Positions 9,444 through 17,908 of a stretch of DNA of 64,000 nucleotides are shown one piece after another (positions within the stretch are counted from its first letter, which is position 1; each line of letters begins with the position of its first letter). The position numbers were made by a program, and so were the translations under genes. The notes under the pieces were generated by a model. It was not told the origin of the DNA. It saw only the letters and a program-made list of their open reading frames with translations, and searched no databases. Source of the stretch: Aquimarina algicola (GTDB taxonomy: Bacteria > Bacteroidota > Bacteroidia > Flavobacteriales > Flavobacteriaceae); assembly GCF_006443095.1 (NCBI RefSeq), contig NZ_VFWZ01000008.1:1-64000 (forward strand), read 5' to 3'.

Positions 9444-9545
9444 ATTATTTCCATCTCATCATTATATCAGTATAATTTCATATTTTTACATTACGTAAAC
9501 ACATTAATTGGAAATAATTATACCCAAATATAATATATTATTTCC
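9444..9545. promoter_or_regulatory. Candidate operator region between divergent regulator and operon
   Basis: The nine-mer ATTATTTCC occurs at 9444-9452 and 9537-9545, and its inverse GGAAATAAT at 9510-9518, all inside the 183-base divergent gap. The last two form an inverted pair centred close to the regulator start. They are good candidates for binding sites of the HTH protein at 9564. Confidence 0.5.
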
Positions 9546-9563
9546 GAATACACATCATTTAAT

Positions 9564-10028
9564 ATGGGAAGTAAGCAAAGAATTTTGAAATACTTACAGA
9601 TAAAAGGTATTGGAAAGCGAGATTTTGCAAGGGATACGGGTTTGTCTCATACTATTTTAAATTCTGGAAATAATTTGGGTACTGATAAATTGGAAAAAAT
9701 ATTTTCTGCTTATCCAGACATAAATCTATATTGGGTTATTACTGGTACAGGTGATATGATACTCACAGAATCTCAATCTGAAGTTTTTAAAATCGAAAGC
9801 AGTGATCCATCTGAAACAGAGCTAGACAAATATTTTCAAATGAATTTCATCAAAGCGATTAGTAAAGATGAAAAATCCCGAGAAATTTTGACTTTGTTTA
9901 TCAAAACTATATTTAATCAAGAATATGCTATAAAAATAGCGGAGCAACTTATGGATGAAGATCTTGCTAAAAATTTGATTAATAGTTTAACTAAATCTTT
10001 AGAAGAAAGAAATGTCAAGGAAAATTAG
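9564..10028 (+). CDS. HTH (Cro/CI-type) transcriptional regulator
   Basis: 154 residues. The N-terminus (MGSKQRILKYLQIKGIGKRDFARDTGLSHT, residues 1-30, then a recognition helix and INLYWVITGTGDMI) is the pattern of the short CI-like repressors common in Flavobacteriia. The C-terminal 90 residues are acidic and helical and probably dimerise. It is divergent from the four-gene operon and overlooks repeated operator-like nine-mers, so it probably represses that operon and itself. Confidence 0.8.
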   Translation: MGSKQRILKYLQIKGIGKRDFARDTGLSHTILNSGNNLGTDKLEKIFSAYPDINLYWVITGTGDMILTESQSEVFKIESSDPSETELDKYFQMNFIKAISKDEKSREILTLFIKTIFNQEYAIKIAEQLMDEDLAKNLINSLTKSLEERNVKEN

Positions 10029-10034
10029 TTCATT

Positions 10035-10238
10035 CTAATCATTGTTTCTTTTGTCAGAGATTTCCTTTTTAAAATTTGCTGCAATCGCTTTTATTTCTTC
10101 ATAAGATAATGAATCTCCATTCATTGCTCTTGTTATTTCTGTTTTCACAAAACATTGTATGACTTCTGAATTGGTATATTCCTTTTGCATTTTAAGCAAA
10201 AGATCATCATAAGTTTTATCTTTATTTGAATCACTCAT
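10035..10238 (-). CDS. Small unknown acidic protein
   Basis: 67 residues, charged, no signal or membrane segment. It starts 3 bases after the stop of the larger membrane protein, so the two are probably co-transcribed. It is convergent with the HTH gene (6 bases between stops). No family recognised. Confidence 0.55.
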   Translation of the reverse strand: MSDSNKDKTYDDLLLKMQKEYTNSEVIQCFVKTEITRAMNGDSLSYEEIKAIAANFKKEISDKRNND

Positions 10239-10241
10239 TGC

Positions 10242-10940
10242 TTATTTAAACTTTTCGGTATTATTATCTACTTCTTTTGCTTCGTCAATATTTTGTAAAT
10301 CTCTTTCAATATCTTCATACTTATTCCTTAAATCGTCACCAGTAGAGTCAAGCATCGCTTTGTAAGTAATTGTATTATCATCTTCCGGCATTAAATCGGC
10401 AATACCATTTATATATTCAATATCTGAATGTAGTTTTGGGATTTTTTCAGATAAAGAATTAAGGGTTAATAGTTTTTTAGAAATTGGTTTAAGCAGCATA
10501 AAGATTGCATAGGACGATAAAATTGAAACAATACATATTGCGATGTAATACAAATAAATATTAAAATCATTTCTATACCAAAATGTCCAAACTATAAAAT
10601 ACACGGCTACAGAAGTAAAAGTAATACTAGCTAATTTTACTACTCGTTTATATGGTTTCAATTCAAGTAAATTAGCCAAAAATGCTCCAAAAATGGAAAG
10701 TATAAATAAAGTTAAAGGGAAACCTATTGCAAATAAGAAGGCTCTCATATTATTAAACCCAAAAACCTTTACAGTAGATTCTTTAGAAGGTATTATATGC
10801 AAAAAAGGTGCTATAGCTCCTAGTATAACACCTATAATTATTATTGTATTGATAAAGATGTTAATCCCTATCGATTGGTGGTTGAACTTCGTCTTTGTCG
10901 ATAAGGTATGTTTTTGGTTTTTTGTCGATGTCGATTTCAT
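10242..10940 (-). CDS. Four-helix membrane protein of unknown function
   Basis: 232 residues with four hydrophobic segments at about residues 25-45, 67-90, 103-120 and 130-150, then a soluble acidic tail of about 80 residues. The only ATG near the N-terminus overlaps the upstream lipoprotein gene by 80 bases in another frame. A later non-ATG start is possible but would cut into the basic leader before helix 1. Probably an inner-membrane protein in a three-gene unit with the lipoprotein and the 67-residue protein. Confidence 0.6.
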   Translation of the reverse strand: MKSTSTKNQKHTLSTKTKFNHQSIGINIFINTIIIIGVILGAIAPFLHIIPSKESTVKVFGFNNMRAFLFAIGFPLTLFILSIFGAFLANLLELKPYKRVVKLASITFTSVAVYFIVWTFWYRNDFNIYLYYIAICIVSILSSYAIFMLLKPISKKLLTLNSLSEKIPKLHSDIEYINGIADLMPEDDNTITYKAMLDSTGDDLRNKYEDIERDLQNIDEAKEVDNNTEKFK

Positions 10941-11034
10941 CTAATCCTATTTCTTCTTCAACACTTGTTTCTGAACAACTTACTGTTGTTATAGCTAAAG
11001 TTAAAAAAAGAAACGAAACAAAAAAGTATTTCAT
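10861..11034 (-). CDS. Small lipoprotein
   Basis: Starting at the internal ATG gives a clean lipoprotein signal: MKYFFVSFLFLTLAITTVSC, with the lipobox Cys at residue 20. The mature part is only about 37 residues and very acidic (SVEEEIGLDEIDID). Its 3' end overlaps the next gene. Short acidic lipoproteins like this are common in Flavobacteriia and have no assigned role. Confidence 0.6.
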   Translation of the reverse strand: MKYFFVSFLFLTLAITTVSCSETSVEEEIGLDEIDIDKKPKTYLIDKDEVQPPIDRD

Positions 11035-11386
11035 AATTACTGCTGTTTTTTCAAATTGATTCATAATACGGAAAGTTTAAATTTAAGAATATAAGTATTT
11101 GATATACAGTATAAAACTATGAATTTATAACATAAAAAAGTGTAGTGTATTTTAATTATTTTAATGGTAATTTTGCTGCTTTTTTTGACAAAATCGGGTG
11201 CTAATTCCCCAATTTTTTACTAAAAAATGGGAGCAAAATAAGATTTCATAAAAAGAAATGAATAAAGCTTGTTTTTATTGCTTAAAAAAACAATTATTAA
11301 ACCTTATTATTAGTATGGTTTAAGCGTAATTATTATTAATTAATGAGACACTAAACAACTTAAATTGATAGATGAACAAAAAAGTA

Positions 11387-11427
11387 TATTGTAAGCTTAT
11401 TCTTTCAAAAGGAATAAGCTTACAATA
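11387..11427 (-). terminator. Intrinsic terminator after the 94-residue gene
   Basis: Arms 11387-11402 and 11412-11427 are a perfect 16-base inverted repeat with a 9-base loop. On the minus strand it is followed within a few bases by a run of six T. It lies 50 bases past the stop of the gene at 11477. The rest of the 11065-11476 gap is AT-rich and shows nothing else I can support. Confidence 0.8.
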
Positions 11428-11476
11428 AAATATGCTCTTATTATATGTGGTAAATAGGTACAAATTAATCATCGCT

Positions 11477-11761
11477 TCATCTGGTTTCTAACTCTACATG
11501 TATAGTACCTTTTTCGCCGCAATAAGATATTTCTTTTACTGTGTTAGCATCAGCCAAATATCCACAACCTTCATATCTTATTTTTAAATTATTGTCGTTG
11601 TCAACTTTTCGTTGAAGGTCTTCTAAGGTTTTTTCATAGATTTCAGAAGTGAAAGAAAGATGATCTTTAATTCTTGGAACAAAGGGCATTTCAAATTCAA
11701 AAGTTACCTCTTGATCACAGAATTCAACAGGATTGTAAAAGTGTATATTTATTTTGTACAT
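11477..11761 (-). CDS. Small unknown soluble protein
   Basis: 94 residues, acidic, no signal or membrane helix, four Cys (one in FCDQE, two around GCGYLAD and SYCGEKG). It is a single-gene unit with its own strong terminator. I do not recognise it. Monocistronic small proteins beside effector clusters are sometimes immunity proteins, but nothing specific supports that here. Confidence 0.55.
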   Translation of the reverse strand: MYKINIHFYNPVEFCDQEVTFEFEMPFVPRIKDHLSFTSEIYEKTLEDLQRKVDNDNNLKIRYEGCGYLADANTVKEISYCGEKGTIHVELETR

Positions 11762-12095
11762 AATTTTAATTGTTTATTAGATGGATAAAAGGATTTTCTC
11801 AAGATAGCAACTAGTCTTATTATTTGTCATCAAAATTGAATGAAAAATTATGTAAAATAGGTTTTTTGCAAAGTTATTGATCTACTGATAATTAAGCTTA
11901 AATCTGAAGCTATAAAGTTCGAACTTTCTCCTGCGGAGTTCACGACAGAGGATAAGTAAAAAATTACTTATCCTTTTCTTTTGGTAGTATTTGAAAATCA
12001 ATGGTTTAAGGAGGTGTTGATAGGGTTCGACAAAAATGAAGTTATAGTACAATTCAAATGAAAATTGTGATAAATAATTGATTTTTAATGTTTTC

Positions 12096-12120
12096 AAGGG
12101 TTCGAGTCCTTTTAGAGGTC
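12096..12120 (+). other. tRNA 3'-end-like fragment (possible attachment scar)
   Basis: AAGGG-TTCGAGT-CCTTT can form a T-arm with a canonical TTCGA loop, followed by seven bases as in an acceptor 3' strand. No anticodon arm, D arm or matching 5' acceptor strand lies upstream, so this is not a whole tRNA gene. Such 3' fragments are left at att sites by tyrosine integrases. A sequencing artefact is unlikely, but chance resemblance cannot be excluded. Confidence 0.35.
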
Positions 12121-12157
12121 TTATCATGGAAAAAAGTTAAGTATATCGTATTGTAGA

Positions 12158-12286
12158 AAAATTTTAGAAAAATCAGGTAAAAAGAATCTTACTGATATTG
12201 AAATTGAACGTATAAGGGATATTTTATATGTACTTGCCGATGTTCAGATAAATCATACAAAAGAAGGGAAAGAGCTCAAGTTATGA
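12158..12286 (+). pseudogene. Truncated ORF remnant beside the tRNA-like fragment
   Basis: An open frame without any start codon encodes KILEKSGKKNLTDIEIERI followed by RDILYVLADVQINHTKEGK, a well-formed helical protein end that stops with TGA at 12284. The 5' part is missing. It lies between the tRNA-like fragment and an IS remnant, so it is debris of an integrated element. Confidence 0.45.
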
Positions 12287-12303
12287 TGTATAGATCACTA
12301 ATG

Positions 12304-12395
12304 TTGATGATTTTTTCTTCTGTGTTCATCTGACAATCTTATTTAATGATTAAACTAATTTATAGAAATTGTTAGATTAAGTCTTAACTATTACA
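12304..12395 (-). mobile_element. Left-end remnant of an IS481-family element
   Basis: The reverse complement of this stretch matches the left end of the complete element at 55623: the terminal repeat starting TGTAATAG, the 60-base leader, and the first codons of the transposase (MNTEEKII, here ATGAACACAGAAG). The match stops after about eight codons. It is in opposite orientation to the intact copy and lies just downstream of the bacteriocin exporter. Confidence 0.9.
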
Positions 12396-12409
12396 AATTA
12401 GTTTAATTA

Positions 12410-14518
12410 TTAATTTTTCAAATCTTGAATTTTCCCGTTTTGTAAAAGAATAACTCTATCAGCCATTGCTATTGTTTCAGGTCTATGTGCTATAATTATT
12501 CTTGTTATATTTAAATTCTTTACAGTATCATTCACAATTGATTCTAAACCTACATCTAAATGAGATGTTGCCTCATCTAAAAACAATATTTTTGGTTTTT
12601 TATATAAAGCTCTAGCCAGAAGAATTCTCTGTTTTTGACCTCCAGACAAACTGCTCCCCATATCTCCTATTAAAGTATTATAACCCATCGGCATTTTTAA
12701 TATATCCTCATGTATTGCTGCCATCTTAGCACTCTCTTCTATTAAATTTTGATCAAAATCTTGGTTAAAAAAAGAAATATTTTCAGCGAGGCTTCCAGAT
12801 AAAAGCTCATCATTTTGCATAACGGTTCCTATACTTTTTCTATAGTTATTTAATCCAATCTTAGTAATTTCTATCTCGTCAATTAAAATAGTTCCTTCTT
12901 CAGGTTTTAAAAGCCCTAAAATTAACTTCATTAAAGTTGTTTTACCAGAACCTGAACTACCAACTATAGCTACAGATGAACCTGATTTTATCTTTAGATT
13001 TAAATCTTTGATGATAAAAGGCTCATTATCTGAATAACGAAAACATAAATCTTTTAGAAAAATATTACCATTAAAATTGAAAGAATCTACAAGGCCTTCC
13101 ATATCTTTTTCTTTATCTGTTAAAACTATATCTCCTAATCTCTGAAGATGTAATGACAACATTTTGAATTGGATAATTTTATCTATTAAAGCTGAAGATT
13201 TACTTATAAACTGACCTTTGTAAGACATAAAAGCATATAACATACCAACAGACATAACATTATTTATAACCGAATTAGCTGCTAGATAAATTATTAAAAT
13301 ATTTTCTATTCCAAACAGGAAACTATTAATTAGAGAATATAAAATAGTAAGCTTTCCTAACTTAATACCATTATTCATTGAATCGGCATAATAATTATGC
13401 CATAGTGTTATTCTATCAGATTCTTTACCAAACAGTTTAACACTCTGGATACCTCTTATGGTTTCCATAAAATTAGAACTCTGTTTCGCATCGGTAACTA
13501 AAGATTCTTCTTGCAGTTCTTTATAAGGCTTATATAATAAAAAACGGATCAAGAAATATAAAACCAAAGCTATTAATACTAATACAGTTAGCTTAAAACT
13601 ATAAATTAACATAACTACTAATAAACCAATAGCCATTATACCATCGACGATGGTTTCAATGATGCCTGTAGTTAATAATTGTTTAATTTCTTCGATTGAT
13701 CCAAACCTTGATACTATATCTCCAATATGTCTTTTTTCAAAATACTCTAATGGTAATTTTAGTAAATGCCTTAAAAGATTAGAAGCCATTTGGATACTTA
13801 GCTGTGTTCCCATATAAAGTATAACTATAGACCTTAAAGATTCTACTAAAATGCTTACTATTTTAACGAAACCAAACCCTAAAGCTAATATCAACAACAA
13901 GTTTAAATCTCTACTTATTATTACATCATCAACAACTAACTGCATATAAAATGGACTGACGATAGAGAATATCTGAAGTAAAAAAGATAATAATAGTATT
14001 TGAAATAAAACCCTTTTAACACCTTTTATATTAGACCAAAAATCTGATAATTTAGCTTTTCTAATATCTTTTTTAGGTTTAAAATCGATCGTTGGTGTAA
14101 TTTCTAAAGCTATACCTGTAAAATGTTTAGAAGTTTCTTGAATACTAATTTTTTTAATTCCAAAAGCTGGGTCGTGAATAATTATATAATTATGTTTAAC
14201 TTTTTTAAGAACTACAAAATGATTTAAATCCCAGTGTAAGATACATGGAAGTTTTAACTGAACTAATTCTTCTAACTCTAACCTTAAGGGTCTTGTATTG
14301 AAATCTAAGCTATTAGCTAATTTAATTAGATCTTGTAAGGTAGCCCCTTTAGTTGAAATTGAATATTTTCTTCTTAACGAATTAAGATCTGTTTTGTAAC
14401 CTTGATAATTTGCAATCATAGCTATACACACTATACCACATTCAGCCATTTCTGTTTGCAGTATAACAGGTAACTCTTTTCTCCAGTTATACTTTAATAA
14501 ACTAGTTGGGTTTTCCAT
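12410..14518 (-). CDS. Peptidase-containing bacteriocin ABC exporter
   Basis: 702 residues with three domains. Residues 1-150 are a C39 cysteine peptidase with Cys27 in QTEMAECGIVC, His100 in HWDLNHFVVL and Asp116 in HDPAFG. Residues 165-450 hold the transmembrane domain. Residues 480-702 are the nucleotide-binding domain with Walker A GSSGSGKTT, signature LSGGQKQR and Walker B ILFLDEATS. It cleaves the double-glycine leader and pumps the peptide across the inner membrane. It starts 1 base after the fusion protein stops, so the two are one transcript. Confidence 0.95.
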   Translation of the reverse strand: MENPTSLLKYNWRKELPVILQTEMAECGIVCIAMIANYQGYKTDLNSLRRKYSISTKGATLQDLIKLANSLDFNTRPLRLELEELVQLKLPCILHWDLNHFVVLKKVKHNYIIIHDPAFGIKKISIQETSKHFTGIALEITPTIDFKPKKDIRKAKLSDFWSNIKGVKRVLFQILLLSFLLQIFSIVSPFYMQLVVDDVIISRDLNLLLILALGFGFVKIVSILVESLRSIVILYMGTQLSIQMASNLLRHLLKLPLEYFEKRHIGDIVSRFGSIEEIKQLLTTGIIETIVDGIMAIGLLVVMLIYSFKLTVLVLIALVLYFLIRFLLYKPYKELQEESLVTDAKQSSNFMETIRGIQSVKLFGKESDRITLWHNYYADSMNNGIKLGKLTILYSLINSFLFGIENILIIYLAANSVINNVMSVGMLYAFMSYKGQFISKSSALIDKIIQFKMLSLHLQRLGDIVLTDKEKDMEGLVDSFNFNGNIFLKDLCFRYSDNEPFIIKDLNLKIKSGSSVAIVGSSGSGKTTLMKLILGLLKPEEGTILIDEIEITKIGLNNYRKSIGTVMQNDELLSGSLAENISFFNQDFDQNLIEESAKMAAIHEDILKMPMGYNTLIGDMGSSLSGGQKQRILLARALYKKPKILFLDEATSHLDVGLESIVNDTVKNLNITRIIIAHRPETIAMADRVILLQNGKIQDLKN

Positions 14519-14519
14519 T

Positions 14520-15767
14520 TTAAAACCTTCCTTTTAAACTATAAATAGGCTCTAAAAGCCATTCTCCTAAACTACGGTCTTCTAAAATTATTTCTGCATC
14601 AACTGACATACTAGGCTGTAGAAATACTTTTTTACCAAATGCTTTAATATATTGTTTATCTAGTGCTACTTTTACTCTATATACAGGCTCTTGCAACGAT
14701 AAAGGTGTTTCAATTTCGTTTGGGTTTATTGCTGCTTTTGCAACTTGTATTATCTTACCATTATGTAAGCCATAGCGTTGGTAAGGAAAGGCATCGAACC
14801 TTATTAAAACATTTTGATTTTTTTTAACAAAACCTATAGCTCTAGAGGGTAAAAATAAATCTGCAAACAACTCTGCTTTTTCTGGTAAAATCGTTAACAG
14901 TGATAAATTGGGATTTGCCTTTTGTCCAACGTGAAACTGAGAAAATATTACCCTTCCATTTACTGGTGATTTTATTGCAAAAGATTTTCTATCTGTAACT
15001 TCTACAAGCTTTTCTTCTACTTGAGATTTTTGCTCTATTAATTCTTTTATACTATTTTCTTTCTTTATGGGTAATTGTTCTAAATCTATTTTAGCATTAC
15101 TAATTTCTGTTTCCTTTATAATTTTTAATCTTCTTGTTGATTCTAAAGAATTTTTTGCATTAAAATAACCTGTTTGCCTGATTCGATAATCGTCGTTATC
15201 AACTATGCCCTTAGATAATAACATTTCGTACTGATCTCTTTGCTTTTCTGTTATTCCGTATTGACTTTTATTAATCTTTAACTGTTTAAGAATTTGCTGG
15301 TATTCTCTTGTTAGGTTAATCAATTTTTGAGTTAACCTACTTTCTTCACTTAACATTAGTTTTTTTTCATCTTCTATTTGTTGTGATAAATTTTTACTTT
15401 GCTTTTGTAATCTCAAAATCGAATGATCAATAGAACTGATAGAATCAGCATTAAGCCTTTCTGTACCAATCTCCATTAATAACTGATTCTTTTTTACTTT
15501 CTGCCCCTCTATAATGAAATTTCTTTTAATTATACCACTATAAGAAGGATACAACTTCACCAACCCTTTATCAGGAATTAAATAACCTTTAACCGATTCT
15601 TTACGAGAATAAGTACCATAAAACAACAAAAGAAGGGCCACAATAACCAAAATTGTTATGGTTATTGTATATAACCAAAAAAACCTTGGACTCTTAAGTA
15701 AAACTTCTCCATATAACCTTTGTGATTTATGCTTAAAAACCTCTTTTCTAAAAAGTTTAGGATTCAT
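14520..15767 (-). CDS. HlyD-type membrane fusion protein of the bacteriocin exporter
   Basis: 415 residues. One N-terminal membrane helix (about residues 32-52), a first lipoyl half (SYSGIIKRNFIIEGQKVKK), a long coiled coil of about residues 100-260, the second lipoyl half (KSPVNGRVIFSQFHVGQ) and a beta-barrel domain. This is the usual size and order for fusion proteins paired with C39 ABC exporters. It links the inner-membrane pump to an outer-membrane channel, which is not encoded nearby. Confidence 0.9.
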   Translation of the reverse strand: MNPKLFRKEVFKHKSQRLYGEVLLKSPRFFWLYTITITILVIVALLLLFYGTYSRKESVKGYLIPDKGLVKLYPSYSGIIKRNFIIEGQKVKKNQLLMEIGTERLNADSISSIDHSILRLQKQSKNLSQQIEDEKKLMLSEESRLTQKLINLTREYQQILKQLKINKSQYGITEKQRDQYEMLLSKGIVDNDDYRIRQTGYFNAKNSLESTRRLKIIKETEISNAKIDLEQLPIKKENSIKELIEQKSQVEEKLVEVTDRKSFAIKSPVNGRVIFSQFHVGQKANPNLSLLTILPEKAELFADLFLPSRAIGFVKKNQNVLIRFDAFPYQRYGLHNGKIIQVAKAAINPNEIETPLSLQEPVYRVKVALDKQYIKAFGKKVFLQPSMSVDAEIILEDRSLGEWLLEPIYSLKGRF

Positions 15768-15793
15768 ATGATTTTACATAAGATATTTATAAT

Positions 15794-15827
15794 AAAAAAA
15801 GCTTAGTCTAAAAACTAAGCTTTTTTT
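15794..15827 (-). terminator. Hairpin between bacteriocin precursor and exporter genes
   Basis: Perfect 14-base arms (A7 GCTTAGT and its complement) with a 6-base loop, with a T-run on both strands. It sits just downstream of the precursor and upstream of the fusion-protein start. It probably stops most transcripts and lets a minority through, giving more precursor than exporter. Confidence 0.85.
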
Positions 15828-15835
15828 ATTAAGAA

Positions 15836-16126
15836 TTATTTGCTTGGTTGAAAAGTAAAACCTGATCCAATAATATACCCTCCTAAAGCAGATAACCCTA
15901 AACTTCCTGCTGTTATAGTTGGTGTAGCAGTAGCGGCAACACCAACTGCTGCCATTCCTAAGCCTCCAGTAGCTACTATAGCAACTCCTAAACCAATTAC
16001 TCCTGCTCCGGAAGCTATAGTACCTGCATCTATTTTAGCCTCCGTACTCCAGAAATAATCCCAAGAGTCAGATAAACGACTACCTCCATTAACTTCCTTG
16101 ATTTCTTCGAAATTTAAATCTCTCAT
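15836..16126 (-). CDS. Double-glycine-leader bacteriocin precursor
   Basis: 96 residues. The leader MRDLNFEEIKEVNGG has the conserved hydrophobic spacing and ends in GG, the cut site for C39 peptidases. The mature peptide of about 81 residues has a charged aromatic start (SRLSDSWDYFWS) and then a long Gly/Ala-rich hydrophobic stretch (GAGVIGLGVAIVATGGLGMA, onward), typical of membrane-permeabilising class II bacteriocins. No Cys, so no disulfide or lanthionine. It sits directly upstream of its dedicated exporter. No immunity gene is evident. Confidence 0.85.
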   Translation of the reverse strand: MRDLNFEEIKEVNGGSRLSDSWDYFWSTEAKIDAGTIASGAGVIGLGVAIVATGGLGMAAVGVAATATPTITAGSLGLSALGGYIIGSGFTFQPSK

Positions 16127-16174
16127 TTTAATTTGTTTTTAATTATTTTATTAATATTAATTGCAAATATTATA

Positions 16175-16250
16175 TTAACCCCCACTAATACCACCACTAC
16201 AGTTAGTAAAAAAGCAGTGTCTTTCAATAGTTGTTTTCAGTAAAATTTAT
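16175..16250 (-). pseudogene. Possible remnant of a second Gly-rich peptide
   Basis: A short open frame just upstream of the precursor ends CFFTNCSGGGISGG-stop. It has no start codon and an in-frame stop upstream. The Gly-rich Cys-containing end recalls other ribosomal peptide precursors, but the evidence is thin. Confidence 0.2.
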
Positions 16251-16275
16251 GAATGAAAATTTTATTTTTTTTTAT

Positions 16276-16313
16276 AAAAAAAACTTAGACTAACTAAAAT
16301 CTAAGCTTTTTTA
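16276..16313 (-). terminator. Terminator-like hairpin downstream of a decayed gene
   Basis: Arms containing ACTTAGA and TCTAAGCT flank a 10-base loop, with a long A-run on the left and T-run on the right. It closely resembles the hairpin at 15794. It follows the 3' end of the pseudogene at 16338 on the minus strand. Confidence 0.6.
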
Positions 16314-16337
16314 ATTTCATTTTCTTGAAATTTTAAT

Positions 16338-16762
16338 TTACCAATCTCCAAAACCAAAGTCTTGTATTTTATCTATAGTACTGTCGAAATTAATATCCAT
16401 ATACACCTTATTATCAGCTCTAACTCCTATATTATCTTTACCATCTCCATTCCAATCTTATACATCTCCAAGATCTATTTTATTACCAAAAGTTCCATAG
16501 GCTCTCAATTCTTTTCGTTGAGCTTCATTCCCTAGAAAATCTTTAGAGGTCGTCCCATCATGCTCTTGAATGTGCTTACGCTATTCGTATTCAAAAATTA
16601 ACGGACGTCTATTTGAATAACTCTATTTACCCAATCCCTTTTTTTACTACATGAATGTAACTTACAAAACCATTTTTAGTTCTAGCATAATATAAATTGT
16701 GTATCTCGTTAAAACCAAAAAGATTATCAATATCAATCACAAAGCTTCTATTTTTTTAATTA
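16338..16762 (-). pseudogene. Decayed FG-GAP-like protein gene
   Basis: Two minus-strand fragments in different frames are clearly coding. The upstream one reads SFVIDIDNLFGFNEIHNLYY to VVKKGIG-stop. The downstream one reads DFLGNEAQRKELRAYGTFG, a stop at 16458-16460, then DWNGDGKDNIGVRADNKVY to GFGDW-stop. DWNGDGKDNIGVR is the core of FG-GAP/calcium-loop repeats of secreted proteins. At least one frameshift and one nonsense codon are present, and no intact start remains. Confidence 0.65.
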
Positions 16763-16925
16763 ATTCTATCATCATTTATTTAAACTTTAATGATTTATGT
16801 ATTTGGAGTAGAGCATTTCTACTTACAAATCTTTCGGTTTTGTACTCTCACCTTGTTTCATTTTACAGCTTCTTTTAATCACTTAAACAGGTTATTACTT
16901 ATACCTTGTGCTATATGTTGGCTTT

Positions 16926-17813
16926 TTATTTTTGAAGCCCTTGAATTAAACACCTATCTCTAGAAATTTTAATGTTTCCGCTCCAGGAGTATTCATTTCC
17001 TTTTGCTTCAATTTTATATATTCCTTCGGGTTTATTAACTGATAATGTTCCTAACTCGCCACAGTTTGGAATTCCATTTATAAAATATTTAGTTAATTTT
17101 CCTATGTATGTACCATTAAGATATACTTTAATATTGCCATCTGTACCGCAGTTTGTCCAAACCGTTATACTACCATTGCCATATCCGTAGGGTAAATAAT
17201 TGGAATTAAGATTAGAAATAGTAGTATTAAATGAATACCTATCATTGAAATACGGATTTGATGTGCTCAGATAACTTCCTGACACATATCCAATCTTGAT
17301 CTTTTAAGAATAGGAATCGAAATCATAATAATTGTACTGTACTTTTTTCCAACCGTTTGAATATGTGTAAATAACTTTAACGTTCTCAGCTTTTGACAAA
17401 GAACCAATTACTGAATAGTTCGTAGAAGGTCCCGAACGAACATTTAATCTATTTGCTGTCACGTAATAACTTAAATTGTATGAAGTATTTGTACTGTTGT
17501 AAGAACTGCTTGATGGAGCTGAATATGTAGTTGAAGGATAACTATATGATGAAGAACTTGAAGAACGATTGTGATAGTTCTCTAAATAAGTATTAGGATT
17601 TCCTGTCGCCGTTTTTCCAGTATATGGATTAGTATTCCTTGGGTAACTCCAATTGTTATATGGATTTCCGTCTGGGTTAGACCTGTAATGTGGTCGAACG
17701 TAAGTTCCGTCTTTCTTATAATATCCTCTAACCTTAACCTGTGCAAATAGCTGTAAAGATATTGGCAATGTCAAGAAAATTATGAATATTCTGATATTTG
17801 TCATTTTTTTCAA
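16926..17813 (-). pseudogene. Secreted SH3-domain protein split by an in-frame stop
   Basis: The first part (17304-17813) has a signal peptide (MKKMTNIRIFIIFLTLPISL..FAQ), a Ser/Tyr-rich low-complexity linker and most of a bacterial SH3 domain (ANRLNVRSGPSTNYSVIG). It stops at TAA in the last strand of that domain. The same frame resumes at once with KIGYVSGSYLS, the conserved end of an SH3b domain, and continues to 16926 with a 100-residue Gly/Asn-rich domain. One nonsense change, or a small insertion around FDSYS-stop, therefore broke a gene of about 295 codons. It could be two functional pieces only if the stop is read through. Confidence 0.7.
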
Positions 17814-17870
17814 CTTATGTGCAACAATGTTAAAAACTTTTAGATATTCAATTAGTTTTCAATAAACAAA

Positions 17871-17908
17871 TTACCCCATATCCGAAGATTTCTTCGGATA
17901 TGGGGTAA
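17871..17908. repeat. Perfect 18-base-arm hairpin
   Basis: TTACCCCATATCCGAAGA and its exact complement are separated by two bases. It lacks a T-run on either strand, so it is a structured element rather than a standard terminator. The rest of 17814-18459 is AT-rich and holds the small ORF remnant and repeat copy listed next. Confidence 0.6.

Noticed and set aside
11882..12127. 81-residue minus-strand ORF (MIRPLKGLEPLKTLK..)
   Set aside because: Its first codons are the complement of the tRNA-like T-arm (GLEPL is the usual false peptide from tRNA ends) and the rest has no coding character.
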